DNA of 64,000 nucleotides, taken from assembly GCF_000023825.1 (NCBI RefSeq), contig NC_013061.1, forward strand, positions 2,294,001-2,358,000. Direction: 5' to 3'. The notes beneath the pieces were generated by a model, which saw only the letters and a list, made by a program, of their open reading frames with translations, made no database searches and was not told where the DNA came from. Numbering within the stretch: the first letter of the stretch is position 1; every line of letters starts with the position of its first letter. The translations under genes were made by a program, and so were the position numbers. Below, in pieces: positions 1 to 8,334 of the stretch. This stretch comes from Pedobacter heparinus DSM 2366 (lineage in GTDB: Bacteria; Bacteroidota; Bacteroidia; Sphingobacteriales; Sphingobacteriaceae).

Positions 1-438
1 CCTGACTTTACATTTGTTGATCAGGAGGGAAAACCGACCAGTCTTGCTGATTTAAAAGGGAAAGTTTTTATGATTGACTTTTATTTTTATGGTTGTAAAG
101 GCTGTATTGCATATGCAAAGCGATTTAAGGAGGAAATCTACCCAGAATTTGTCCATAACCCAAAATTTAAGGTATTGAGTGTAAGTGTAGACAAAAAAAG
201 GGAGCATTGGATTTCTGCTATGAATAGCAATCTTTATAATGAAAGAGACTATATAAATCTAAGTGCTGGTAACCTTTCTTGGAAACATCCTTTCTTGAAG
301 CATTTTAACAGAGCTTCCTTCCCCTTTATATTACTTGTAGATAAAAACGGTAGGTTAATCAGTAAAATAGAAAACGAAAGCAGCCCCGTTATAGCAGATT
401 TTATCAGGAAATCTTTAAATGAGAAAAACAGCAAGTAA
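1..438 (+). CDS. TlpA/thioredoxin-like protein, C-terminal part (5' end outside the window)
   Basis: The frame is open from base 1, so the gene starts upstream of the window; the first internal ATG at 70 is not the true start. The visible 145 residues begin with the AhpC/TSA-type strand pattern (PDFTF..G....L.DLKGK) and then carry the redox motif GCKGC, a CxxC active site in a 'DFYFYGCKGC' context where family members usually have a tryptophan before the cysteine. A later 'FPFILLVDKNGRLI' segment matches the cis-Pro strand and beta-hairpin of TlpA/ResA-like proteins. Probable role: periplasmic or membrane-tethered thiol-disulfide exchange. Whether an N-terminal domain or lipoprotein signal exists cannot be seen. 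A stem-loop follows the stop codon. Confidence 0.8.
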   Translation, partial: PDFTFVDQEGKPTSLADLKGKVFMIDFYFYGCKGCIAYAKRFKEEIYPEFVHNPKFKVLSVSVDKKREHWISAMNSNLYNERDYINLSAGNLSWKHPFLKHFNRASFPFILLVDKNGRLISKIENESSPVIADFIRKSLNEKNSK

Positions 439-447
439 TTTAATTCG

Positions 448-481
448 GCTGTCTTTAAGATTCAGGAATTTTAAAGACAGC
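448..481. terminator. Stem-loop after the thioredoxin-like gene
   Basis: A perfect 11-bp inverted repeat (GCTGTCTTTAA / TTAAAGACAGC) with a 12-base loop starts 10 bases after the stop codon. It lacks a long T run on the plus strand, but its position between converging genes (the thioredoxin gene and the reverse-strand pseudogene) fits a shared terminator. Confidence 0.55.
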
Positions 482-975
482 TAAATTATTATAAAACCGT
501 TTATTTACAATGCCTGGAGGTGTTGAATGCGTAATACGTGTTTTCCTTTTTCTTAAATGAACCTGGGCACGCGTAACCGTATCAATAGTTTTGCTCTGGT
601 ATAAGCCATTTAGATTGGCATAAAAGGATCTCGGTAGTAAAACATGTAAACCAAAAGATTTGATTCCTTATCATATCTTATTTTGCCATCAGTACAGAAG
701 TATCCATCTATTTGTTTTTCAGGTAAATAACTGGCAAGTTCCTTGCCATCCTAGTTTACTTTTTTAAGTTTTCTTCTTACTATACCATCTATTTTGGCTT
801 TGGTCATCATGACAAATGAATTTGGACCGACAACTTCAGATCGATAAATAGGAATAGTATCTAGTTTGCTATTGCCAACTTCCTTATCATTTTCAAATTT
901 ATAGACTGTAGATGAACCACCGCTAAAAATAAAATTTATGTTAATTATATTGCTTTTTTAGTGTTTAAACCACCA
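460..975 (-). pseudogene. Decayed paralogue of the propeller-like protein at 24577-25623
   Basis: Reading the minus strand gives about 160 codons of clear but broken similarity to the 348-residue protein at 24577-25623. The segment EKQIDGYFCTDGKIRYD matches EKQVDGLFCTDGMLRYN there. After a frameshift near 622-628, NLNGLYQSKTID matches NLNLVKKIKTID. An in-frame stop lies at 751-753, and stops also precede the N-terminal similarity near 955-970. The C-terminal third is absent, with similarity ending near 460. The rest of the stretch up to the sigma gene shows no other gene. This is a dead copy of a gene that, in its intact form, sits behind mauE and a DUF6520 peptide gene. Confidence 0.8.
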
Positions 976-1081
976 TTTTATACCAAATTACTTGATTGTC
1001 AATAATCATGTGTGTTTATTTGTTGGAATTCGTATAAGTTTACAGTATTATTAGTAAATTTAATTGAGAGGGTTTTCAATA

Positions 1082-1651
1082 ATGGCTGATTACAGCAAAT
1101 ATTCTGATGAGGAATTGTTTGGCCTATTAAAACAGGACGATCAGAAAGCCTATTTAGAGATTTATGACCGGTATAAAGTATTACTGCAAAACCATGCGAT
1201 AAGGAAACTTACGGATATGGATGATGTAGAGGATATTTTGCAGGAGCTATTTATAGATCTGTGGGATAAGCGTGCTGCCATTTATTTAACTACTGGCCTG
1301 GTTAACTACCTGTATACTGCAATGCGCAACCGCATATTTAACCACTTTTATAAAAAGCAGCGGGAAGGAAATTATTTAAACTCACTTGTAGCCGTGATAG
1401 AAAGGGGGGAGTATGTAACAGACCTTGCACTGCGTGAAAAGGAATACACCGAAATCATTAAAGCTGAAATTGACGCCCTGCCCGAGCGGATGCGAGAGGT
1501 TTTCCTGTTGCACCGTAACGAAGGTTTAACCTATAAGGAAATTGCCGAGCAGCTGGGCACATCAGAACTTACCGTGGCAACCCAGGTTAAAAAGAGCCTA
1601 AAAACGCTAAGATTAAGGTTGGGGGCTACCGGATTTTCAATGTTTATTTGA
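1082..1651 (+). CDS. ECF RNA polymerase sigma factor, Bacteroidota FecI-like type
   Basis: The 189-residue protein has the two-domain ECF layout. The sigma-2 region lies at about residues 10-85, with the 'VEDILQELFIDLWDKR' core-binding helix. The sigma-4 region lies at about 120-180, with 'LPERMREVFLLHRNEGLTYKEIA' followed by a helix-turn-helix. ATG at 1082 is preferred because it begins MADYSKYSDEELF, the usual family start; a TTG at 1064 would add six residues. It is expected to direct transcription of the downstream SusC/SusD operon under control of the neighbouring FecR anti-sigma factor and a TonB-dependent signal. Because fecR is frameshifted here, the sigma factor may be uncontrolled or inactive in practice. 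Confidence 0.92.
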   Translation: MADYSKYSDEELFGLLKQDDQKAYLEIYDRYKVLLQNHAIRKLTDMDDVEDILQELFIDLWDKRAAIYLTTGLVNYLYTAMRNRIFNHFYKKQREGNYLNSLVAVIERGEYVTDLALREKEYTEIIKAEIDALPERMREVFLLHRNEGLTYKEIAEQLGTSELTVATQVKKSLKTLRLRLGATGFSMFI

Positions 1652-1710
1652 ACTCCAGTTCAAAATATTTTAAGCCGATCCAATTAATTGTTGATCATCT
1701 GGAATTCATG

Positions 1711-1798
1711 CGTAAGTTTTTTCTTACTTACGAGAAATACGAGACACTGTCTCGTATTTCTGATAATCCAATTTCCGAATCACTGTCTCGGAAATTGG
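1711..1798. repeat. Three consecutive palindromes between the sigma and fecR genes
   Basis: Three inverted repeats lie side by side. At 1711-1732, CGTAAG pairs with CTTACG across a T-rich loop. At 1733-1761, a perfect 14-bp stem (AGAAATACGAGACA / TGTCTCGTATTTCT) has a one-base centre. At 1768-1798, a perfect 11-bp stem (CCAATTTCCGA / TCGGAAATTGG) has a 9-base loop. The second and third share CACTGTCTCG across their right arms, so they look related. They may attenuate or stabilise the transcript, or be REP-type elements. The flanking bases up to 1931 show no gene. Confidence 0.75.
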
Positions 1799-1931
1799 AA
1801 AGTCCTGTTAAGATTATTTACCTGTAAATCAGATAGATGTGAAATATTTTAATTTTTATCCATCTACCGATACCTTGATACCCCCATCTTATTTGTCATG
1901 TATTAAAAGGAGATTAAATTCTTGTTAAAAA

Positions 1932-3117
1932 ATGAATACATCCAACATTAACAACTTATTAGAAAAATACCTTGATGGTATTTCAACGCCTGAAGAAAAT
2001 GCGATGTTGGAAACATGGTATATGCGTTATGAAAATAAGAACCTGGTGCAGGTTGCAGATGAACTGCGAATTGACCAGCTAGAAAGGATAAGGATGCAGA
2101 TGGCTCAACATAGTACACGAGCAAAAACTATTAAACTTTGGTCTCGTATCATCGGCGTAGCCGCTGCGGTAGCAGCCATTGTGTTTGGGGTATTCTTTTT
2201 TAAAGCGCCAGGTAATCCTGAACCTGGGTTAGGAGCTACAAACTATACTAACGACATTGCCCCGGGTAAAAACACCGCAACCCTTACCCTTGCCAATGGT
2301 AAAACCATTCCTAAGCGATGTTAAAACCGGGGTAATTGTTGATGCTTCAAAATTAACCTACAATGATAACACACCGGTCATTTCGAACGAAGAGAGGAAT
2401 CTCTTGAATAGCACAGACAAGAGATCTCTCCCATACGGTCGAGATGACGGGGCTGGACGAAGCCTTACCCTTACCACCCCCAGGGGTGGAACTTATCAGG
2501 TGCGTTTGCCTGATGGCAGTAAAGTGTGGCTAAACGCCGCATCGAGTTTAACTTATACTGCGCCGCTAAATGAGCGTGGCGGCATACGAAAAGTTGAACT
2601 GAGTGGCGAAGCCTACTTTGAAGTATTTAGGAATAAAAATCAACCCTTTGTAGTAACTGCCAAAAATTTGACAACAACGGTATTGGGCACACATTTTAAC
2701 ATTAGTGCTTATGACGATGAAAATAGCACAAGAGCTACTTTACTTGAAGGAAGTGTAAAGGTGGCTGCTCCCGGGCTTTCGGGGAAAGAAGCTGAAGCAG
2801 GTAGTGTAATCATAAAACCAAATCAACAAGCCTTTGTCACGGGTAGCACCGGTATTAGTGTAAAGGAAGTAGATGCGGAACAAGCCGTAGCCTGGAAAAA
2901 TGGCAAATTCCGGTTCAGGGAAACCCCGCTACAAGAGGTGATGAAACAACTGGCTCGCTGGTATGATGTAGAAGTGGTTTACCCTGATGGTATACCGGAT
3001 AAGAAATTTACAGGGGGCATTAACCGTAATGTAAATGTTTCTGAAGCACTCGGTTTGTTTAAATTTTCGGGGCTTAAGTTTACAATAGAAAACAAAAAAA
3101 TAATAGTGAAAAAATAA
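1932..3117 (+). pseudogene. FecR-like anti-sigma factor, frameshifted and carrying a repeat insertion
   Basis: The first frame (1932-2324) encodes the cytoplasmic N-terminus, one membrane helix (about residues 75-92, IIGVAAAVAAIVFGVFFF) and the start of the periplasmic part, then stops at 2322. A second frame resumes immediately (KTGVIVDASKLTYND...) and carries the FecR domain 'RLPDGSKVWLNAASSLTY...GEAYFEV' and the C-terminal DUF4974-like region ending at 3117. The break falls at 2309-2311: one extra C, or two missing bases. The joined product would be about 394 residues, with a ~25-codon in-frame palindromic repeat inside the linker. The gene lies between the sigma factor and SusC, as is usual. 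A sequencing error is the main alternative to a true frameshift. Confidence 0.85.
2375..2450. repeat. REP-like palindromic element inside fecR
   Basis: The element begins GGTCATTTCGAACGAAGAGA, contains ATCTCTTGAA, and closes with AAGAGATCTCTC...TCGAGATGAC, so the two ends are complementary. It translates in frame as SNEERNLLNS...LPYGRDDGAG, which is not FecR-like, within the variable linker. A related copy lies at 23996-24080. Confidence 0.8.
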
Positions 3118-3364
3118 AAGACATCATCAGAGGATTTAACCAACCCTCATTAAATCATATGATCAGCTAACTAAACAATAGGAGGAACAGCAGCAACGCC
3201 TTAATGAACCAGAGAAACTAAACCAAAAAGGAGCTTCAAAAAGAAGCCGGAAAGTGTTTCGACCACTTGCCGGCAAATGATTGAGCCAACCTTTGCCGAT
3301 TCAAGACCGGCATAAAAAATTTATCGACTAACAAATTTATTATCAACTCAACCAAAGTAAAGTT

Positions 3365-6300
3365 ATGCAAATTATTGCTGATAACATAGGTATGCCTTTG
3401 CGTATACCGCCTAAACTATTATTAATAATGAAACTAACCATTTTCATATTAATTATTGCCCTGGTACAGGTTAGTGCCAGGGGATTTGGACAGAAGATAA
3501 CGCTCAACACCAATCATACGCCTATTGAAAAAGTTTTACAATCTATAACCAACCAAAGTGGTTACGAGATTTTATACGATTTAAAAGATCTTAAGGATCA
3601 AAAGGTAAGCTTAAAACTAAATAATGTTTCTGTTGAAGAAGCCATTAAAACAGTACTTAAAGACTTGCCTTTTACCTACCAGATTATTAAAAACAATATT
3701 GTATTAAAAAAAGAGGAGCCTTCCTTTCTGGAGCGCCTGGCTGAGCGCTGGGCTGATACTGATATTCGTGGTATGGTGCGTAATGAAAGGGGTGAAGCAC
3801 TGGAAGGGATTACGATAATGGTAAAGGGAGCCAAAACCGGAACAAGGACCAATGCCAACGGTGAGTTTGTTTTAAAAGGCGTGAAAAAAGGTGATGTACT
3901 GGTATTTACAGGTGTAGCCATTGAGCCTTTTGAATATACGGTAAAGGATGATAAAAATATTGAACTGAATTTAAAAGCGAGGTTGGTGCAGTTGGAAGAG
4001 GTAGGGATTAATACTGGTTACCAGAAGATTAGCAAAGAAAGGTTTGTAGGTTCTTATAGCCAATTGGATAGTGCAGCATTTCATAGACGTGCAGGAATGG
4101 GGATTTTGGAGAGGTTGGATGGAACATTGCCTGGCATATTGTTTAATAAGAAGTTTACTTATGTAGCAGGTTACAACAACACAATTCAAATTAGAGGAAT
4201 CAATACAATCAACAGCAACCCTAATCCTCTTATTGTTGTTGACAATTTTCCTATGGATGCACGCTTTGACCTAAATAGTATTAACCCTAATGATGTGGAA
4301 AACATCACGATACTAAAAGATGCCGCAGCAAGTTCAATTTGGGGTGCCCGTGCAGGTAATGGTGTAATCGTGATTACTACAAAGAAGGGAAAATTAAACA
4401 CGTCGGTTTCAGTAACAGCCTCTTCAAATGTTACAATTGAAAATCGACCAAATTTATACTACACACCAAAGATAAATACAAATGACTTTATTGAATTAGA
4501 AAAGGAATTGTTTAGCAAAGGGTTATATACAGACAATTTAAATAATACAAATACGTGGCCTGTTGTATCACCGGTAGTAGAATTGTTAAATGAATATAGC
4601 AAAGGTGAGATAAATCAAAATGAATTAGATCAGAAATTGGAAGTTTTGAAGGGAATTGATATTAGAGAGGAATTAAACAAACACATTTATCGAACTGGTT
4701 TACGACAACAACATCATCTTACCTTAAATGGAGGCACCAACGCCATAGGATATAACTTTTCGTATGGATATAATACAACAAAGTCAAATATTCAAAACAG
4801 CAAAGGAAATCAACAGTATACATTAAATACCGCTGTTATTTTTAAACCATTGAAAAACTGGGAAATTCAAACTCAAGTTGCCTATGGTAAAAGCAAAACT
4901 CAGCATGTCCCACCAGATTTGTCTTGGGCTAGATATCCCTATTTGCAACTTTCGGACATTCATGGAAATGCTTTAAGTGTACCTTATCAAATAAGAACTA
5001 AATACCTGGACACGATAAACCACAGTGGATTATTGGATTGGCAATTTCGTCCATTGGATGAAATAAAATTAACTAATAATATTGCTACAAATCAGTTTAC
5101 CAACATAAATCTTGGAACTTCATACAAAATCACAGATTGGCTAACGGCATCGATCAATTATCAATACTTGCATCAAATTAATTTGAGAAAAGCCCAAAAT
5201 TCGATAGAAAGTTATTTTACTCGTGACCTCGTTAATAAATTCTTCAATCCGAATCCAAATGTTGACCCTAATTTAAAATATCCCGTTCCAATTGGATCAA
5301 TTTTAAGGGCTGCATCTGACCAATCCAGTACAAGTAATGGAAGAGCTTCTCTAAGTTTCAATAAATTTTTCGGAAGGCATAATATCGCTGCTATGGTTGC
5401 AACAGAAGCTTCAGAAACCACGGGTAATGGCGATAGCAATCTTATCTATGGTTACGATCCACGAAATGGCAGTTATAAACCTAATGTTGATTTCTATTCG
5501 CAATATCCCTTAACTTTTGCAACTTCTCTGGGAAATGTATTGCAGATACCAAACGGACAAGGAGTAAATACTCAATCCACCAACAGAGTGATATCCTTGC
5601 TGGCCAATATCTCTTACAATTTTGCAGATAAGTATTACTTGTACGGTAGTGCACGGAGAGATGGATCAAATATGTTTGGTGTGAAAACTAACAATCGATG
5701 GAAACCTCTTTGGTCGATTGGTAGTAAATGGCAGTTATCTAAAGAAGAGTTTTTTAGTAGTTTATGGTTACAGAATTTAGCAATCCGAACGACCTATGGT
5801 TACGCTGGTAACCCAGGTAGCCAGGCAGGTAGAATGACAATGATTTTTGCTTCCTTACCACAATCTTTAACTGGATTAACCTATGCTCAAGTCAATTCTA
5901 TTAACAATCCAGATTTAAGGTGGGAAAAGGTAAGTACCTTTAATTTAGGGGCTGATTTTACAATGTGGAAGGGCAGATTATATGGAAGTATGGATATGTT
6001 CTGGAAAAAATCTACAGATCTGCTTGCTAACTATCCAATGGATCCATCTGTCGGGGTAAATGCCGCTATGATCAACTCCGCAGATATGAAAGGGAATGGT
6101 TTTGAAGTGCAATTGAATTCTAAGAACGTCCAAGGCCCTTTTAGTTGGATTAGTAGCTTCGGTGTTAGTTATTCAAAAACGATTGTTACTAAAGTGTACC
6201 AAGGGGGGTATAGGGCAAATGATTTTATCTCTTATAGTTTAAATCCTTCAGAGGGAAAACTAGCCTTTTCTTTCTCGAGTTATAAATGGGCCGGGTTAGA

Positions 6301-6928
6301 TCCGTTAACTGGAGATCCTCAAGGTTATCTAAATGGTGCAATTAGTAAAGACTATGATGCAATATTTAGTGATTCTATCCAAAATCAGGTATATCATGGG
6401 TCAAGTATTCCCTTATATTCTACCACTATTGGAAACACGATTAGTTATAAGAATTTTAGTTTATCCTTCGTCATTACTGGCAGATTTAACTATTATTTCC
6501 GTAAACCTGCCTTGGAAATTAATAATACTGATGTTGAATTAGGCGCAACAAGGCTTATGGCTGATTATTATCAAAGATGGCAAAAGCCTGGTGATGAAAA
6601 AAACACCAGTATTCCTTCTGTGATATATCCAGTACCTCCAAATCTTTTCTCAAGAAGCTCCTTTTATAGTGCAGCTCAGATAAACGTTTTACGTGCAGAC
6701 AATATCAAACTTCAAGACATTAGGTTTGGATATACTTGGATTAGGAAAGGAAATTCTCAATTTCCTTTCAAAAGCGGACAATTCTTCTTTTACCCAAATA
6801 ATCTAAACTTGATTATTTGGAGGAAAAACAATTCTTCATTAGATCCCGACTTCAGCGGAGGATCGTCAGATCCGACGTTAGCACCTTCACCAAAGACTTG
6901 GACTGTTGGTGCTTCAATTAATTTATAA
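3365..6928 (+). CDS. SusC/RagA-type TonB-dependent outer-membrane transporter with STN domain
   Basis: This 1187-residue protein is the outer-membrane channel of a SusCD importer. After an N-terminal extension and a hydrophobic signal (MKLTIFILIIALVQVSA, from about residue 22) comes a secretin/TonB N-terminal (STN) domain at about 48-115, the hallmark of transporters that signal to a FecR/ECF pair. A CarboxypepD_reg-like domain follows at about 135-200, then the plug (about 210-345, including IQIRGINTI, LIVVDNFP and 'GARAGNGVIVITTKKG'), then the beta-barrel ending WTVGASINL. ATG 3365 is plausible because many such proteins carry a ~25-residue lead before the hydrophobic segment; ATG 3428 would begin directly at it. 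SusD starts 16 bases after the stop, so the two are co-transcribed. Confidence 0.95.
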   Translation: MQIIADNIGMPLRIPPKLLLIMKLTIFILIIALVQVSARGFGQKITLNTNHTPIEKVLQSITNQSGYEILYDLKDLKDQKVSLKLNNVSVEEAIKTVLKDLPFTYQIIKNNIVLKKEEPSFLERLAERWADTDIRGMVRNERGEALEGITIMVKGAKTGTRTNANGEFVLKGVKKGDVLVFTGVAIEPFEYTVKDDKNIELNLKARLVQLEEVGINTGYQKISKERFVGSYSQLDSAAFHRRAGMGILERLDGTLPGILFNKKFTYVAGYNNTIQIRGINTINSNPNPLIVVDNFPMDARFDLNSINPNDVENITILKDAAASSIWGARAGNGVIVITTKKGKLNTSVSVTASSNVTIENRPNLYYTPKINTNDFIELEKELFSKGLYTDNLNNTNTWPVVSPVVELLNEYSKGEINQNELDQKLEVLKGIDIREELNKHIYRTGLRQQHHLTLNGGTNAIGYNFSYGYNTTKSNIQNSKGNQQYTLNTAVIFKPLKNWEIQTQVAYGKSKTQHVPPDLSWARYPYLQLSDIHGNALSVPYQIRTKYLDTINHSGLLDWQFRPLDEIKLTNNIATNQFTNINLGTSYKITDWLTASINYQYLHQINLRKAQNSIESYFTRDLVNKFFNPNPNVDPNLKYPVPIGSILRAASDQSSTSNGRASLSFNKFFGRHNIAAMVATEASETTGNGDSNLIYGYDPRNGSYKPNVDFYSQYPLTFATSLGNVLQIPNGQGVNTQSTNRVISLLANISYNFADKYYLYGSARRDGSNMFGVKTNNRWKPLWSIGSKWQLSKEEFFSSLWLQNLAIRTTYGYAGNPGSQAGRMTMIFASLPQSLTGLTYAQVNSINNPDLRWEKVSTFNLGADFTMWKGRLYGSMDMFWKKSTDLLANYPMDPSVGVNAAMINSADMKGNGFEVQLNSKNVQGPFSWISSFGVSYSKTIVTKVYQGGYRANDFISYSLNPSEGKLAFSFSSYKWAGLDPLTGDPQGYLNGAISKDYDAIFSDSIQNQVYHGSSIPLYSTTIGNTISYKNFSLSFVITGRFNYYFRKPALEINNTDVELGATRLMADYYQRWQKPGDEKNTSIPSVIYPVPPNLFSRSSFYSAAQINVLRADNIKLQDIRFGYTWIRKGNSQFPFKSGQFFFYPNNLNLIIWRKNNSSLDPDFSGGSSDPTLAPSPKTWTVGASINL

Positions 6929-6944
6929 TATAAAGAGATAAGCT

Positions 6945-8303
6945 ATGAAACATAAATTTGAAAAATTATTCTTCTTTTCATTGATTTTCAGTACTACACT
7001 GTGTTCCTGTAATAAATTCTTGGAAGAAAAACCAGATATATCGATGCATATTCCCTCCACAATATCGGACTTTCAGGCTCTATTAGATCAAGGTGGTATA
7101 TGGGTTAATGATCCAGGTTTGTTGGAAATATTAGCAGGAGATTATTATGTCAATTCTAGTTCTTGGCAAAACTTAAATTCCGCTGATGCAACTAATCACA
7201 TTTGGGCTTCGGATGCTGTACCAAACATACTCAGTTGGAATCTACCTTATCAATTTCCGATCTACTATTCAAATATAGTGTTGGATCAACTAGCTTCCTC
7301 ACAATTAAATGAAGATATAAACTATAAACAAATACATGGTACAGCATTATTTTATCGTGCAAATGCATTTTTCACCCTTGCGCAAGTCTTTGCGAAACCT
7401 TATGATGCCTCAACGTTATCCGATCTGGGAATAGTTCTTCGTACCACTTCAGATGCCAATGCTAAATCTACCAGAGCTACAATTGGTACAACGTATGATA
7501 AAATTCTAACTGATTTAAAAAAAGCTGCGGAATTACTCCCTGAGAGTAGCATAATTCAAACCAGACCTACAAAATCAGCTGCTTACGCATCATTGGCAAG
7601 GGTGTATTTGATGATGCGAGATTATAATAACGCATTACAATATTCTAACTTAGTGTTACAAAAATCACAAACATTATTAGATTTTAATGGACTTACAGGG
7701 GGTGTCCCAATTGTAAATTTCAATAATGAAGTTATATATTTCAGTCGGACACGAAGTGAGATAATTTTGAGTCAAACTAATGCAAAAATTAGCGAGACAC
7801 TTTTAAACTTATATACTGATATTGACCTGCGAAAAAGGATTTTCTTCAGACCGAATACTGGCATTAATGCTGGAACATTTGCTTTTAGAGGAAGTTATGG
7901 GGGATCGCAGTTTCCAGGTTCAGTGTTTACAGGAACAACAACAGGGGAAATGCTTCTAATCAGAGCTGAGTGTTTCGCAAGAATAGACAATAAAGTTCTA
8001 GCTATTAAAGATATTAATACCCTTTTGGCAAAACGAATGGATAAAACCAAATGGAGTCCAATTGATCCTAGTACAGTCACTGACCCATTATCCCTAGTTT
8101 TAGCAGAAAGAAGGAAAGAATTGGTGTTCCGCGGATTAAGATGGATGGATGTTAGGAGGCTTAATATGGAAGGGGCTAATATCACATTAAAAAGACAGAT
8201 AAATGGAATTGAATATACCCTGCCCCCTAATGATCCGAGAGGAGTGGCACTGATTCCTTTTGATGTGATCAATAGAGCAGGAATACCACAAAATCCTCGA
8301 TGA
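6945..8303 (+). CDS. SusD/RagB-type substrate-binding outer-membrane lipoprotein
   Basis: The 452-residue protein starts with a lipoprotein signal (STTLCSCNKFLEEKP; lipid cysteine 20 or 22) and has the SusD fold signatures: 'ALFYRANAFFTLAQVF' in the N-terminal TPR part, 'ARVYLMMRDYNNALQYSNLVL', and the C-terminal 'LLIRAECFARI...AIKDINTLL' and 'LAERRKELVFRGLRWMDVRR' segments. It caps the SusC channel and binds the substrate on the cell surface. It is slightly short for the family (usually 480-600). The substrate is not evident from the sequence; the following thioredoxin and metalloprotease genes suggest peptides rather than glycans. Confidence 0.93.
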   Translation: MKHKFEKLFFFSLIFSTTLCSCNKFLEEKPDISMHIPSTISDFQALLDQGGIWVNDPGLLEILAGDYYVNSSSWQNLNSADATNHIWASDAVPNILSWNLPYQFPIYYSNIVLDQLASSQLNEDINYKQIHGTALFYRANAFFTLAQVFAKPYDASTLSDLGIVLRTTSDANAKSTRATIGTTYDKILTDLKKAAELLPESSIIQTRPTKSAAYASLARVYLMMRDYNNALQYSNLVLQKSQTLLDFNGLTGGVPIVNFNNEVIYFSRTRSEIILSQTNAKISETLLNLYTDIDLRKRIFFRPNTGINAGTFAFRGSYGGSQFPGSVFTGTTTGEMLLIRAECFARIDNKVLAIKDINTLLAKRMDKTKWSPIDPSTVTDPLSLVLAERRKELVFRGLRWMDVRRLNMEGANITLKRQINGIEYTLPPNDPRGVALIPFDVINRAGIPQNPR

Positions 8304-8334
8304 ACTAAATAACACACATTTTAAATCAAAACAA

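Noticed and set aside
7895-8317. 140-residue minus-strand frame over the 3' end of susD
   Set aside because: Antisense shadow of conserved SusD C-terminal motifs; the translation shows no domain pattern.
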